A stretch of 58,250 bases of DNA from Clostridia bacterium (GTDB lineage: Bacteria > Bacillota > Clostridia > UMGS1810): positions 1 through 58,250 of the forward strand of contig JAFQBA010000040.1 of assembly GCA_017416845.1 (NCBI GenBank), written 5' to 3'. Under the pieces are notes generated by a model, which worked only from the letters and a program-made list of their open reading frames with translations, ran no database searches and had not been told where the DNA came from. Positions 17,691 through 27,081 of this stretch are shown here, piece after piece (position 1 is the first letter of the stretch; every line of letters begins with the position of its first letter). Made by a program: the position numbers and the translations under genes.

Positions 17691-19652
17691 TTAATCAAGC
17701 TCTGCTTTACCTGTATAAAGCTCATAATATCTGCCTTTGTTTTCAAGGAGACTTTCATGTGTTCCGCGCTCAATTATTTCTCCGTTTTCCAAAACCAGAA
17801 TTTCATCAGCTGTTCTGATTGTTGAAAGACGGTGAGCAATAACAAATGTGGTGCGATTTTGCATAAGGCGATCCATGCCGTGCTCAATGTGTTTTTCGGT
17901 TCGGGTGTCAACAGAGCTTGTGGCTTCATCAAGAATGAGAATCGGAGCTTTGGAAATTGCCGCACGGGCAATGTTTAAAAGCTGTCTCTGACCTTGACTG
18001 AGGTTAGCACCGTCACCCTCCAAAAGAGTGTTGTAGCCATCGGCAAGGCGCATTATGAATGAATGGGCGCTCGCTGTTTTTGCGGCTTCAATGACTTCTT
18101 CATCTGTTGCATCAAGCCTGCCGTAGCGAATGTTTTCCATAACTGTGCCGGTGAATAGATGGGTATCTTGCAAAACCATGGCAATGTTTGAGCGAAGCAC
18201 CGAGCGTTTCATGTTGCAGATGTCTGTGCCGTCTATGGTTATTGAGCCGTCGCCGACATCATAGAACCTGGAAATTAAATTTGTTACCGTGGTTTTTCCT
18301 GCACCGGTTGAACCGACAAACGCAACCTTGTGGCCCGGTTTTGCCGTGAGTGAAATATTTTTCAGAATCACTTTGTCGGCATTGTAGCCAAAGGTGACAT
18401 TATTAATTTCAACATAACCTTCAATTTTTCCGAGAGCCTTTGCAATGCCTGTTTCTTCGGGTTCAGATTCTTCATCAAGCACAGCAAAAACTCTCTCTGC
18501 TCCTGCAAGAGCCGAAAAAAGTGTGTTCATTTGCATGGAGATTTCGTTGACAGGGCGTGAAAAATGAGCCGCAAAAGACATGAACGCAGTAAGTCCACCG
18601 AAGGTAAGCGACATTACGCTTGCAGAATCTATGCTTCCAAAATGAGTAAGAATGCAAAGAATGCCCCCTACTCCTGCAGTTATTGCATAACTGACTTTAT
18701 TTAGATTACCCATGACAGGCCCCATAATGCCGCCGTAGAACTGAGCCTTAAACTGTTTTTCTCTGAGATCGCCATTCAGTTCATTGAATTCTTCGAGACA
18801 TTCTTCTTCGTGGTTGAAAACTTTAACAACCTTCTGCCCGGTAACACTTTCTTCAATATATCCGTTGACAGCACCGAGAGCAGCCTGTTGACCCCGATAA
18901 TATTTTCGACTCATTTTTCCGATTGCAAGACCTCCACGGGCAAAAATCGGAATGAATACAATTGTTACAACTGTGAGAGGTACGTTTGTATAGAGCATGA
19001 AAATAAGTGTGCATATGAGGGTGGCTGTTCCCGAAACAACGCTTACAAGAGCACTGTCGAGCATCACACCGATGTTATCAACATCATTTGTGAAACGGCT
19101 CATAAGCTCGCCTGTTGTTCTGGAGTCATGAAATCTCACCGGCAGACTTTGCACCTTGTCAAAAAGATCGCCTCTGATTTTTTCAATAGAATTTTGAGAA
19201 ATATGAAGCATTATTTTTGACTGGATATATGTTGAAAGAGAGCTCACAACATAGATAAATGCTAAAATAATAACTCCGCTCAGGGTATAGGTCATAAGCT
19301 CTGATGAATTTTCAAAAGGAAGCACCTTCGATGCCCAGCAGATTATCTTGTGAGCAAAGTCGCTGTTTTCTGCTCCGGGATTTGCAAGATTGTCAAGAAT
19401 TGGCTTTAAAAAATATGTTCCTGCGGCGGAGGTGATTGTTGTGATGAGAAGACAAAGAAAAACCACTGCAAAATGTGCTTTGTAACCACCGATATATTTA
19501 AGCAGTCTCGACACAGTCTGCTTCATGTCTTTGGGTTTTCCGCCTGCCATTGCTCCTCCGGGCCCCCTTCCGCGGGGACCGCCTTTTTGAGGACCATTAT
19601 TTCCGGGAACTGACTGATATTGTTTCTGAAGCTGCTCAAGCGTTCTTGCCAT
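17691..19652 (-). CDS. ABC exporter half-transporter, catalytic-site subunit
   Basis: A 653-residue fusion of six membrane spans and an ATPase. The first ~65 residues are a Gly/Pro/Lys-rich cytoplasmic tail (QYQSVPGNNGPQKGG...), then the membrane domain, then Walker A GSTGAGKTT, signature NLSQGQRQL (LSQGQ instead of LSGGQ), Walker B ILILDEATSSVD with the catalytic Glu and the switch His in VIAHRLSTI. It pairs with the 588-residue half-transporter as a heterodimer that exports drugs, lipids or peptides. ATG 19652 overlaps the upstream gene by 17 bases; GGAGGT precedes it. The longer frame to 19733 is inside the upstream gene and rejected. Confidence 0.93.
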   Translation of the reverse strand: MARTLEQLQKQYQSVPGNNGPQKGGPRGRGPGGAMAGGKPKDMKQTVSRLLKYIGGYKAHFAVVFLCLLITTITSAAGTYFLKPILDNLANPGAENSDFAHKIICWASKVLPFENSSELMTYTLSGVIILAFIYVVSSLSTYIQSKIMLHISQNSIEKIRGDLFDKVQSLPVRFHDSRTTGELMSRFTNDVDNIGVMLDSALVSVVSGTATLICTLIFMLYTNVPLTVVTIVFIPIFARGGLAIGKMSRKYYRGQQAALGAVNGYIEESVTGQKVVKVFNHEEECLEEFNELNGDLREKQFKAQFYGGIMGPVMGNLNKVSYAITAGVGGILCILTHFGSIDSASVMSLTFGGLTAFMSFAAHFSRPVNEISMQMNTLFSALAGAERVFAVLDEESEPEETGIAKALGKIEGYVEINNVTFGYNADKVILKNISLTAKPGHKVAFVGSTGAGKTTVTNLISRFYDVGDGSITIDGTDICNMKRSVLRSNIAMVLQDTHLFTGTVMENIRYGRLDATDEEVIEAAKTASAHSFIMRLADGYNTLLEGDGANLSQGQRQLLNIARAAISKAPILILDEATSSVDTRTEKHIEHGMDRLMQNRTTFVIAHRLSTIRTADEILVLENGEIIERGTHESLLENKGRYYELYTGKAELD

Positions 19653-21402
19653 CACTATCACCTCCAAGCTGTGAATAATAAATTTCCTGATATTCCTCGT
19701 TATTTTTGAGAAGCTCATCATGGGTACCCACACCGGTTACGACTCCGTCGTCCATAACCACAATCATGTCGGCATCCATAACCGAGCTTATTCTCTGAGC
19801 AATGATAATTTTTGTTGAATCCTTAATATCCTCACGGAAGGCTTTTCTTATCATTGCCTCGGTTGCAGTGTCAACTGCACTTGTTGAGTCATCAAGAATG
19901 ATTATTTTGGGATTTTTGAGAAGTGCGCGGGCGATGCAAAGTCTTTGCTTCTGACCGCCGGAAACATTGCTTCCTCCCTGACCGAGTTGTGAATCATAAC
20001 CGTCGGTGAAGTTTTTGATGAATTTATCTGCCTGAGCACTTTCGCATGCCTTTTCAATTTCTTGGTCGGATGCTTGCTGATTACCCCAAAGGAGATTATC
20101 TTTAATGCTGCCGGTGAAAAGCACATTTTTTTGAAGTACCATTCCCACTGCTTCACGCAGATTGTAAAGAGAATAATCCTTAACATTTATGCCGTCAATA
20201 AGGACTTCGCCCTCATCCACATCATAGAGCCTTGGAATCATTGAAACAAGAGTTGTTTTTCCGCATCCTGTTGAGCCCACAATTCCGACTGTTTTTCCTG
20301 CATCAATTGTAAGTGAAATGTTGGAAAGTACCTTATCGGTGCTTGTTTTGTAATATCGGAAGGATACGTTTTTAAATTCTATCTTGCCCTTGCTGATTGT
20401 TTTATCGGCACAGGAAGCATCGGAATCGTCAATGTCAATCTTCTCATCAAGCACCTCGCATATTCTCTTTGCCGATGCAAGTGCACGGGAGCTGTTCATG
20501 AATATCATTGTGACAAACATGAGCGACATAAGAATCTGATTGATGTATGTTATGAATGTTGCAAGAGTGGCAGAATCGAGACCTGTGTTATTTTCTATGA
20601 GTTTGCTTCCAATTACAATAACCGCCATTGTTGTCACATTCATGATAATCATCATGAGAGGATGCATGAAAATCATAACATTCATAGCACCTATGCCTGC
20701 TTTTTTAAGACCGCTGTTTGCTTTGTGAAACTTTTCTTTTTCATACTCTTCACGTACAAAGCTTTTTACAACTCTCACGTTGGTGACATTCTCCTGAACG
20801 GTGGAGTTTAGACCGTCAATTTTTTTCTGCATTTTTGAAAATCGTCCAAACCCGATTTTGATTATAACACCCTGAACAATGAGAATGAGCGGAACTGCGA
20901 ATGCAAGAGCCGATGAAAGCTCAATGTTTAACGAAATCGCCATAATGAGAGCACCGATTAGCATTATGGGAGCTCTCAGGCACATTCTCACAAGCATGTT
21001 GACAAAATTCTGAAGTTGGGTTACGTCATTTGTAAGCCTGGTTACAAGAGAACCTGTTGAAAACTTGTCGATGTTTGCAAAAGAGAACTTCTGAACCTTT
21101 TTGTATATGTCACTTCGAAGATCGGCGGCAAAATTAACCGAGGATTTAGCCCCGAAATATGCTCCGCCGATGCCTCCTGCCATCATGATGAGAGCAAGAA
21201 GAATCATTGCACCGCCGATTAGTGCAATAAATCCAATGTCCGAACCCGACTCTGTCGGTTCTATGATTCTTTGTGTTATAAGTCTTAAAAGGAGCGGCAT
21301 AAAAATTTCGCCCACAGATTCGATTATCATACACAGTGGTCCGAGTATGAAAAACTTTTTATACGGCTTGATATATTTAAACCATCTTTTCATATTATTC
21401 AC
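19636..21402 (-). CDS. ABC exporter half-transporter, degenerate-site subunit
   Basis: A 588-residue half-transporter (membrane domain then ATPase). Walker A is GSTGCGKTT, signature NVSGGQKQR, Walker B IIILDDSTSAVD and switch loop IIIAQRISSV. Two catalytic residues are changed: the Glu after Walker B is Asp and the switch His is Gln. This, with the LSQGQ signature of its partner, is exactly the layout of the non-hydrolysing site of heterodimeric exporters such as TM287/288 and BmrCD. Export substrate unknown. It begins eight bases inside the marR gene, so MarR, this gene and the next one form one operon. Confidence 0.93.
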   Translation of the reverse strand: MNNMKRWFKYIKPYKKFFILGPLCMIIESVGEIFMPLLLRLITQRIIEPTESGSDIGFIALIGGAMILLALIMMAGGIGGAYFGAKSSVNFAADLRSDIYKKVQKFSFANIDKFSTGSLVTRLTNDVTQLQNFVNMLVRMCLRAPIMLIGALIMAISLNIELSSALAFAVPLILIVQGVIIKIGFGRFSKMQKKIDGLNSTVQENVTNVRVVKSFVREEYEKEKFHKANSGLKKAGIGAMNVMIFMHPLMMIIMNVTTMAVIVIGSKLIENNTGLDSATLATFITYINQILMSLMFVTMIFMNSSRALASAKRICEVLDEKIDIDDSDASCADKTISKGKIEFKNVSFRYYKTSTDKVLSNISLTIDAGKTVGIVGSTGCGKTTLVSMIPRLYDVDEGEVLIDGINVKDYSLYNLREAVGMVLQKNVLFTGSIKDNLLWGNQQASDQEIEKACESAQADKFIKNFTDGYDSQLGQGGSNVSGGQKQRLCIARALLKNPKIIILDDSTSAVDTATEAMIRKAFREDIKDSTKIIIAQRISSVMDADMIVVMDDGVVTGVGTHDELLKNNEEYQEIYYSQLGGDSDGKNA

Positions 21403-21844
21403 CCTCTCCGAATGCTTTAAGACCCTCTCTCATTTTTTCGAGATATGTCTTCATATTGTCCAATTCTTCATCTGTAAGACTTTGGCACATGGCGCTGTCT
21501 ATTTCACAAAAAATCTTTTTTGAAATTTCAACAGTTTCCTTGCCCTTGTCTGTGATATAAATCTTTTTGTATCTTCCGTCTTTTTCGTCTGTGCTTCTGG
21601 CAATGTAACCGTCATTTTCAAGAGTTTGAAGTGCAACGGCAACAGCCGCCGTGCTCACTTTGAGATGTTCGGCAAGCTCTTTTTGGGACGGCATTTCATC
21701 ACGCATGGCAAGATGCATAAGGATAATATGCTGATTGCGATGAATACCAAGCTTTGATATGGCACGGTCAACACATGATTTATGCATTCGGTCAGTGCAT
21801 ATGAAAAGATGAATGAGCGAATGCAATTGAGATATATCTTTCAT
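21395..21844 (-). CDS. MarR-family regulator of the ABC exporter operon
   Basis: A 149-residue winged-helix regulator: IHRNQHIILMHLAMRDEMPS then QKELAEHLKVSTAAVAVALQTLENDGYI as recognition helix and STDEKDGRYKKIYITDKGKE as wing. MarR proteins bind palindromes as dimers and release on ligand binding. AAGGAGG precedes ATG 21844; the frame further upstream to 21907 starts within the -35 box and is rejected. It overlaps the exporter gene start by eight bases, so it probably represses its own exporter operon through the palindrome at 21865. Confidence 0.93.
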   Translation of the reverse strand: MKDISQLHSLIHLFICTDRMHKSCVDRAISKLGIHRNQHIILMHLAMRDEMPSQKELAEHLKVSTAAVAVALQTLENDGYIARSTDEKDGRYKKIYITDKGKETVEISKKIFCEIDSAMCQSLTDEELDNMKTYLEKMREGLKAFGEGE

Positions 21845-21864
21845 GAGTGCCTCCTTACAATTAA

Positions 21865-21907
21865 TTAACATGTTAACTATTATAGCAAGCATATCCCCTT
21901 TTGTCAA
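21865..21907 (-). promoter_or_regulatory. Consensus promoter with MarR-type palindrome
   Basis: On the minus strand TTGACA (21902-21907), 17 bases, TATAAT (21879-21884), then the perfect 12-bp palindrome TTAACATGTTAA (21865-21876) two bases after the -10 box. A dimer bound there would cover the transcription start, consistent with autorepression. Confidence 0.85.
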
Positions 21908-21919
21908 GTGTTCAACGTG

Positions 21920-22783
21920 TCACAATTTGTCACGATATTGCCCCGGAGTGCAACCGTATTTTTCTTTAAACACGTGGTAAAACTGCTTTTTGTCGGCATA
22001 ACCCACAAGAGAAGATATGGTCTCTACGGTTTCGTCGGTGGTTTCAAGGAGTTTTTTGGCATAGTCTGCCCTTTTTTGAATTATGTAGTCTTTAAGAGAC
22101 ATATTGAATGTGTTTTTGAAAAGTCTGCCAAGATATGCACTGTTGTAGAAGCATTTGCTGGCAAGCTCGGACAAAGTGAGATTTTTGGTATAGTTTTTAT
22201 CGATATAATCAAGAAGTTCGGGAGTGATTGAAGAGCGGATTTTTGTGGAATCACTTTGGCGAAGAGAACGAATGATGCGAGAAAAAATTAGTCTCATGTA
22301 GCCGTCGAGGGCAAGTTCAAAGCCGGGTTCACGTTTTGAAACCTCACTGCACATTTCTTTGGTGAGAGAGTCCATTTCGGATTTTTGTGCAGGAGACAAA
22401 TGCGTGAGAGGAGCATTTTTCACTGATTCATCAAAATAATTACCCATAATGAAAAATGAAAAAACATCATAAATTGTTTCGGCATCGGCAAGTTTTTCGC
22501 TTATGTATTCGGGTTTAACAAAAAGATTGTAATATATGAGTGGTTCATTTGCCACAATGCGGTGAGTTTCGTTGTAGTTCACAAAAACAATGTCACCTGA
22601 ATTTGCCTCATACGAAATGTCATTTATATAATGGGTGCTTTTGCCCGAAGTTACGTACACAAGCTCAATGAATTCGTGTTTATGAATTTTAACCTCATGT
22701 CCTGCCTTAAATTCACCCTTTGAAATTGAAAAAGGAAGAGAACCCGTCATACATTCTTCGCTTTTGTAGATATACACACTCAT
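21920..22783 (-). CDS. AraC-family regulator with cupin sensor domain
   Basis: A 287-residue protein. The N-terminal cupin (HEVKIHKHEFIELVYVTSGK, then GDIVFVNYNETHRI) senses a small molecule, usually a sugar; the C-terminal two helix-turn-helix units include LTLSELASKCFYNSAYLGRL, FKNTFNMSLKDYIIQKR and the family signature ISSLVGYADKKQFYHVFKEK. ATG 22783 follows GAGG by only two bases, with AAAGG giving about seven; a GTG two codons on is an alternative. It diverges from an ADP-ribosylglycohydrolase-family gene, the likely target. A perfect -35/-10 pair serves it. Confidence 0.92.
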   Translation of the reverse strand: MSVYIYKSEECMTGSLPFSISKGEFKAGHEVKIHKHEFIELVYVTSGKSTHYINDISYEANSGDIVFVNYNETHRIVANEPLIYYNLFVKPEYISEKLADAETIYDVFSFFIMGNYFDESVKNAPLTHLSPAQKSEMDSLTKEMCSEVSKREPGFELALDGYMRLIFSRIIRSLRQSDSTKIRSSITPELLDYIDKNYTKNLTLSELASKCFYNSAYLGRLFKNTFNMSLKDYIIQKRADYAKKLLETTDETVETISSLVGYADKKQFYHVFKEKYGCTPGQYRDKL

Positions 22784-22811
22784 CACCTCGCCTTTTGTTT
22801 GTCTGTGTTTT

Positions 22812-22840
22812 ATTATATACAAAAAAGAAGAGAATGTCAA
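22812..22840 (-). promoter_or_regulatory. Consensus promoter of the AraC-family gene
   Basis: Minus-strand TTGACA (22835-22840), 17 bases, TATAAT (22812-22817). A near-palindrome ATACTAAAGTAT sits just upstream at 22848-22859, a possible binding site between the divergent genes. Confidence 0.75.
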
Positions 22841-22951
22841 CGAAAGATACTAAAGTATAATTTCACCACCAAAAACAAAAACACCACCATTGTTAATATT
22901 AAAAATTCGTGATAAAATTTTTGTATAATGAAAATGATGGGAGGAATTATC

Positions 22952-24466
22952 ATGAATATGGACATAAAAACCTATTGTGAAAAAATAAGAGGTTGTTTTC
23001 TCGGAAAAAACATTGGCGGAACACTTGGTGCCCCCTTCGAAGGCAAACGTGGTGTTCTTGACATTGATTACTACACTCACGATTTGTCAATGGGCGTACT
23101 TCCCAACGACGACCTCGACCTTCAGCTTGTGTGGCTGAATGCCGCAGAGCGCTACGGAAAAGCTGTTAATGCCGACATTCTGGCTCAGTATTGGCTCACC
23201 TTTATTGTTGCAGACTGGGCAGAATATGGTAACGGCAAAAACAACCTCAGAGGCGGACTCCCGATTGGTCAGTCAAACAGACATAAAAACTGGTTCAGAA
23301 ACAGTTGCGGTTGCTTTATCCGCAGTGAAATCTGGGCATGTCTGGCTCCCGGAAGACCAGAAATTGCAACAAAATATGCCTTTGAAGATGCAATAATTGA
23401 CCACGCAGACGAAGGCCTTTACGGTGAAATCTTCATGGCGGCAATTGAAAGTGCGGCATTTGTTGAAAAAGACATCAGAAAACTTATCGACATTGGTCTC
23501 TCCTACATTCCCGAAGACAGTGCAATGGCAGGGGCAATTAACCTTGCTGTCAAATGCTATGACGAAGGGCTCACATGGAAAGACGCAAGAAAGAAAATCC
23601 TTATGACCTATCCCAGCGGATTCGGACTTCATATTGGCGAATATCTCAGCCCCAAGGATGATGATATTCCCGAAGGTCCCGAATATTGGGGCTTTGATGC
23701 TCCCGCCAATGTCGGCATCACCGTTATGTCGGCAATCTACGGCGAAGGAGATTTTTCAAAGGCTGTTTGCATTGCGGCAGGTTGCGGTGAAGATTCCGAC
23801 TGTACTGCAGGTTCTGTTGGTGCAATCTATGGTATTGCATACGGTCCTGAATGCATTGATGAAAAATGGCTTGTTCCCATTGGTGACCAGATTAAAACAG
23901 TTTCCATTGACAGAACAAAATGGAGTGACACCGTTAAACGTTTCCCCAACTCTGTTTCAGAGCTTACAGAGAGGGTTATCAGACTTATGCCCGGGTTTAT
24001 GAGCGAACACTTTGACCCCATAACCTCAACCATTGAAGCAAGTGACGATCTCTTTGATTCAAAGGGGCGCTGGCCTCTCTATAACAGACTGACAAACTGC
24101 GAAAAAATGACACTTCGCGGCTCTGGAATTATCAAAACTCACTGTCTTGCAGAAGTTATTATGGTTCCTGAAAACGGATATGAAATTGAAGCTGATTGTG
24201 AAAAAACATTTGTTATGAATATCAAAAACATGCTTGTAAATATGCAGTGGGTAAATATAAAAATCGATTTTCCCGAAGACTGGGAAACTCACCACAGAGA
24301 AATTGCTTTCAGTATGTATGAAAACTTAATAAACAGATATGAAACACAGGAAGTTAAATTCATCCCGAGAAATCTTACAAAAACCAGATACGACATTCCC
24401 GTAACACTCACTTTTGTGGGCAGAAACGAAGAGCTTCACACAAAAATTGTGTTCTTTGTGAAATAA
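22952..24466 (+). CDS. ADP-ribosylglycohydrolase (DraG) family protein
   Basis: A 504-residue protein, longer than DraG (about 300). The N-terminal block KIRGCFLGKNIGGTLGAPFEG and the metal motif NDDLDLQLVW (family DDT) appear early, and the second metal motif GEDSDCTAGSVGAIYG (family GGDTD) near residue 285. About 200 residues beyond the fold form an extra C-terminal beta domain. Known members remove ADP-ribose from proteins using two magnesium ions, but many clostridial members with EDSDCT act in sugar or nucleoside metabolism, with unknown substrate. GGGAGG is eight bases before ATG 22952. It faces an AraC sugar-sensor gene, which argues for a metabolic role (inference). Confidence 0.85.
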   Translation: MNMDIKTYCEKIRGCFLGKNIGGTLGAPFEGKRGVLDIDYYTHDLSMGVLPNDDLDLQLVWLNAAERYGKAVNADILAQYWLTFIVADWAEYGNGKNNLRGGLPIGQSNRHKNWFRNSCGCFIRSEIWACLAPGRPEIATKYAFEDAIIDHADEGLYGEIFMAAIESAAFVEKDIRKLIDIGLSYIPEDSAMAGAINLAVKCYDEGLTWKDARKKILMTYPSGFGLHIGEYLSPKDDDIPEGPEYWGFDAPANVGITVMSAIYGEGDFSKAVCIAAGCGEDSDCTAGSVGAIYGIAYGPECIDEKWLVPIGDQIKTVSIDRTKWSDTVKRFPNSVSELTERVIRLMPGFMSEHFDPITSTIEASDDLFDSKGRWPLYNRLTNCEKMTLRGSGIIKTHCLAEVIMVPENGYEIEADCEKTFVMNIKNMLVNMQWVNIKIDFPEDWETHHREIAFSMYENLINRYETQEVKFIPRNLTKTRYDIPVTLTFVGRNEELHTKIVFFVK

Positions 24467-24547
24467 AGAACATGTAAAAAACGTAAAATGCGAAATTAAA
24501 ACCATACAAAATACACATTTAACGATTAAATATGTTCCCGGCAAAAA

Positions 24548-24584
24548 TGGCATGAAAAATCCAAATGATTTTTCATGCCATTTT
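24548..24584. terminator. Bidirectional terminator between DraG-like and MATE genes
   Basis: A 14-bp stem, TGGCATGAAAAATC at 24548-24561 with its complement at 24567-24580, flanked by A-run and T-run between the convergent genes. Confidence 0.8.
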
Positions 24585-24588
24585 ACTA

Positions 24589-26001
24589 CTATACAACAAG
24601 TTTCTTTTCAGCCCATTTCCCACGGTATAGCCTTATTAGGAAAAGAATTCCTCTAACACATAGCTCTGTTGCCATGGCAATCCATGCGCCGTGAAGTCCG
24701 AAATGAGGAACAAGAATGAACGAAAGCGTTATTCTGACGCCCCACATGCTGGCAAGATTGAGAAGACTTGGAACAAACGTATCTCCTGCACCGCGAAGTG
24801 CTCCTGCACAGATGATTGATGCGGCATAAAGCGGCTCGGCAAAGGCTTCAATTCGCAAAATATCTGTGCCAAGCATTCTCACTCCTGTGTCGGGAGTAAG
24901 AAGCGAAAACATGAGAGGAGCAATAACAAACATCAACGCACCTGTCACAGTCATGATTGCCACACCCAAAAATACAGCGGTGGAAGCAAAGCGTTTTGCA
25001 ACATCACTTCTGCCGGCACCGAGACTCTGCCCCACAAGCGTTGTGGACGCACTGCCAATTCCGTAGCCGGGCATATAACAAAAGCTTTCGGCTGTTACTG
25101 CCAGTGAATTGGCGGCAACCGGAACTTTTCCGAGTGGTGCAATAATCACCGTTGAGCAAATGTATGCTCCGCAGATTATCATATGTTCAAAAGCCGCAGG
25201 CAAAGATACTCTGAGTGCTGTTTTTATGCATTGTTTTCTGATTTTCCATGTTCCCTCACCCCAAAATGAGAGTTTTTTCGATTTGAAACCTGACCGCCAC
25301 AGCATAAGAATTGCAGTGATATACTCTGCAAGCGCTGTGCCGTATGCCGCTCCGGAAACTCCTAAACCTACTCCAAAAATCTTAATTTCGTTTCCAAAAA
25401 CAATGAGGGTTCGTGAAGGATAGATGAAAAGAAAATTGAAAATCACATTCATAAAACACATTGCAATGCTGAGTGCGCTTGGTGTTTTCATATCTCCGCT
25501 GCATTGCAATGAAGCCGCACAAAGCTGCCTTATTTGCGTTGCGGGAAGAATGAGTGCAAAAATCGAAAAATATTTTGAACTGTCAGCTCTTATATCCTTT
25601 GCACCACCAAGCCATGCCGGCAAATGTGAGCTTATGGAAAATGCGATTACAGACATGAAAAGTCCAAAACACATCATGAGAACAAACGCCTGGCGAAAAA
25701 CACTTCGCGCATCACTATCACGCTTCGCCCCAATGAGTTGAGCTATCTGCACTGAAAATCCGGTAACAGCGGCTGTGCAAAGACCATTCATAAGCCATGT
25801 TGTTGTGCTAACAAGTCCTATAGCTGCAGATGCCCCCGCACCAAGACTTCCAACCATCGCGGCATCAATGTATTGCATGACTACCGAGGTGAACTGCGCC
25901 AAAATAGCAGGTATGCTGAAACTCCATACAATGCCCATCATAGAGCGTCGTGAAATATTATCTATGTTGCCAAAGTTCAAAATGTCTGTTTTTTTGCCCA
26001 T
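24589..26001 (-). CDS. MATE-family multidrug/toxin efflux transporter
   Basis: A 470-residue membrane protein with twelve predicted spans in two halves (first IVWSFSIPAILAQFTSVVMQ; second FEHMIICGAYICSTVIIAP), typical of MATE Na+/H+ antiporters. The family pattern of each half, YIDAAMVGSLGAGASAAIG and LGKVPVAANSLAVTAESF, is present. It pumps cationic compounds out of the cell. ATG 26001 is eight bases after AAAGGA; the longer frame lacks a site. Divergent to DUF3737 from a shared palindromic promoter region. Substrate unknown. Confidence 0.93.
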   Translation of the reverse strand: MGKKTDILNFGNIDNISRRSMMGIVWSFSIPAILAQFTSVVMQYIDAAMVGSLGAGASAAIGLVSTTTWLMNGLCTAAVTGFSVQIAQLIGAKRDSDARSVFRQAFVLMMCFGLFMSVIAFSISSHLPAWLGGAKDIRADSSKYFSIFALILPATQIRQLCAASLQCSGDMKTPSALSIAMCFMNVIFNFLFIYPSRTLIVFGNEIKIFGVGLGVSGAAYGTALAEYITAILMLWRSGFKSKKLSFWGEGTWKIRKQCIKTALRVSLPAAFEHMIICGAYICSTVIIAPLGKVPVAANSLAVTAESFCYMPGYGIGSASTTLVGQSLGAGRSDVAKRFASTAVFLGVAIMTVTGALMFVIAPLMFSLLTPDTGVRMLGTDILRIEAFAEPLYAASIICAGALRGAGDTFVPSLLNLASMWGVRITLSFILVPHFGLHGAWIAMATELCVRGILFLIRLYRGKWAEKKLVV

Positions 26002-26046
26002 TGATTTTATCCTTTCATATATTTTGCCGAAAAGCAAAAAAAAGCC

Positions 26047-26105
26047 TTGCCAAAATTAAATTTTGATATATAATGAAGTATATCAAATTTAATTTTTAAA
26101 GTCAA
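26047..26105. promoter_or_regulatory. Face-to-face divergent promoters inside one palindrome
   Basis: A near-perfect palindrome has arms at 26053-26070 and 26079-26095 (one bulged T). The plus promoter is TTGCCA (26047) N16 TATAAT (26069-26074); the minus promoter is TTGACT (26100-26105) N17 TATACT (26077-26082). Both -10 boxes lie within the palindrome, so one regulator could control the MATE and DUF3737 genes together. Confidence 0.7.
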
Positions 26106-26122
26106 TATCGGAAGTGTTACTA

Positions 26123-26956
26123 ATGAACAAATATACAAATCAATCATTTGACGAAGAGCGTGCCCTTTACGGCGAAAAAAATGCAGAAATTGTCTGTTGC
26201 AATTTTGAAGGTCCTGCCGATGGTGAATCGGCACTTAAGGAATCGTCGGATATTAAAGTTTCCAAATGTTCGTTTTTACTAAGATACCCTTTGTGGCACG
26301 TGACAAATGCCGAAATATCGGAAAGCAAAATGACCGAAACATGCAGAGCCGCCATGTGGTATGACAAAAACATAAAGATTTCTAAATCTTCACTCGGAGG
26401 TATAAAAGCCCTCAGGGAATGCCGTGATGTTCATATTGACAACAGCAAAATCAATTCGACGGAATTCGGTTGGTTTTGCAAAAATGTTAAAATCACAAAC
26501 TCCGAAATGACCTCGGAATATCCATTTTTAAAATGTGAAAATATGGAAATTGACGGCCTTGAAATGACAGCCAAATATTCTTTTCAATATGCCGAAAATG
26601 TTGTGATAAAAAACAGTGTGCTTAACACCAAGGATGCTTTCTGGCACGGAAAAAACATCACGGTGTATGACAGCACGATAAAGGGAGAATATCTGGCGTG
26701 GTATTGCGATTCTCTACGTCTTGTCAGATGCAAAATCATCGGCACTCAGCCTCTTTGCTATGCATCAAATCTTATTTTGGAGGACTGCGAAATGTCAGGT
26801 TGTGATTTGAGCTTTGAAAATTCAGATGTTCAGGCTGTTATCAAAGGTCACATTGACAGTGTCAAGAATCCGAAATCCGGGTACATAAAAGCCGCTTCCA
26901 TTGGCGAAATCATCTCAGAAAACAAAGCTTGTCAGTGTGAAATTTCAGTACTATAA
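26123..26956 (+). CDS. DUF3737 family protein, right-handed beta-helix-like
   Basis: A 277-residue soluble protein whose sequence is a long run of roughly 20-residue rungs with regular I-x-N-S or V-x-I-x-N pattern (NIKISKSSLGG, DVHIDNSKINS, NVKITNSEMTS, NVVIKNSVLNT, NITVYDSTIKG). The family block FDEERALYGEKNAEI and GPADGESALKES identify DUF3737. The fold suggests a parallel beta-helix similar to pentapeptide or pectate-lyase shapes; activity is not known. GGAAG lies eight bases before ATG 26123. It is divergent from MATE and shares a palindromic control site. Confidence 0.88.
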   Translation: MNKYTNQSFDEERALYGEKNAEIVCCNFEGPADGESALKESSDIKVSKCSFLLRYPLWHVTNAEISESKMTETCRAAMWYDKNIKISKSSLGGIKALRECRDVHIDNSKINSTEFGWFCKNVKITNSEMTSEYPFLKCENMEIDGLEMTAKYSFQYAENVVIKNSVLNTKDAFWHGKNITVYDSTIKGEYLAWYCDSLRLVRCKIIGTQPLCYASNLILEDCEMSGCDLSFENSDVQAVIKGHIDSVKNPKSGYIKAASIGEIISENKACQCEISVL

Positions 26957-27081
26957 TTTTTTGTTATAAACAAAATAAAATATTTCAATCGAAAAAACAG
27001 CAAGCTTACTTGTTATTTGCTTTTAATTGTGTTATTCTTTAGATGCTTTAAAAATCTAATGAAAAACCGGAGATGATATTT

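Noticed and set aside
21845..21907. N-terminal extension of the MarR gene
   Set aside because: It would begin in the -35 box of the promoter; the ATG at 21844 has AAGGAGG.
22784..22840. N-terminal extension of the AraC-family gene
   Set aside because: It also begins in the -35 box of its promoter.
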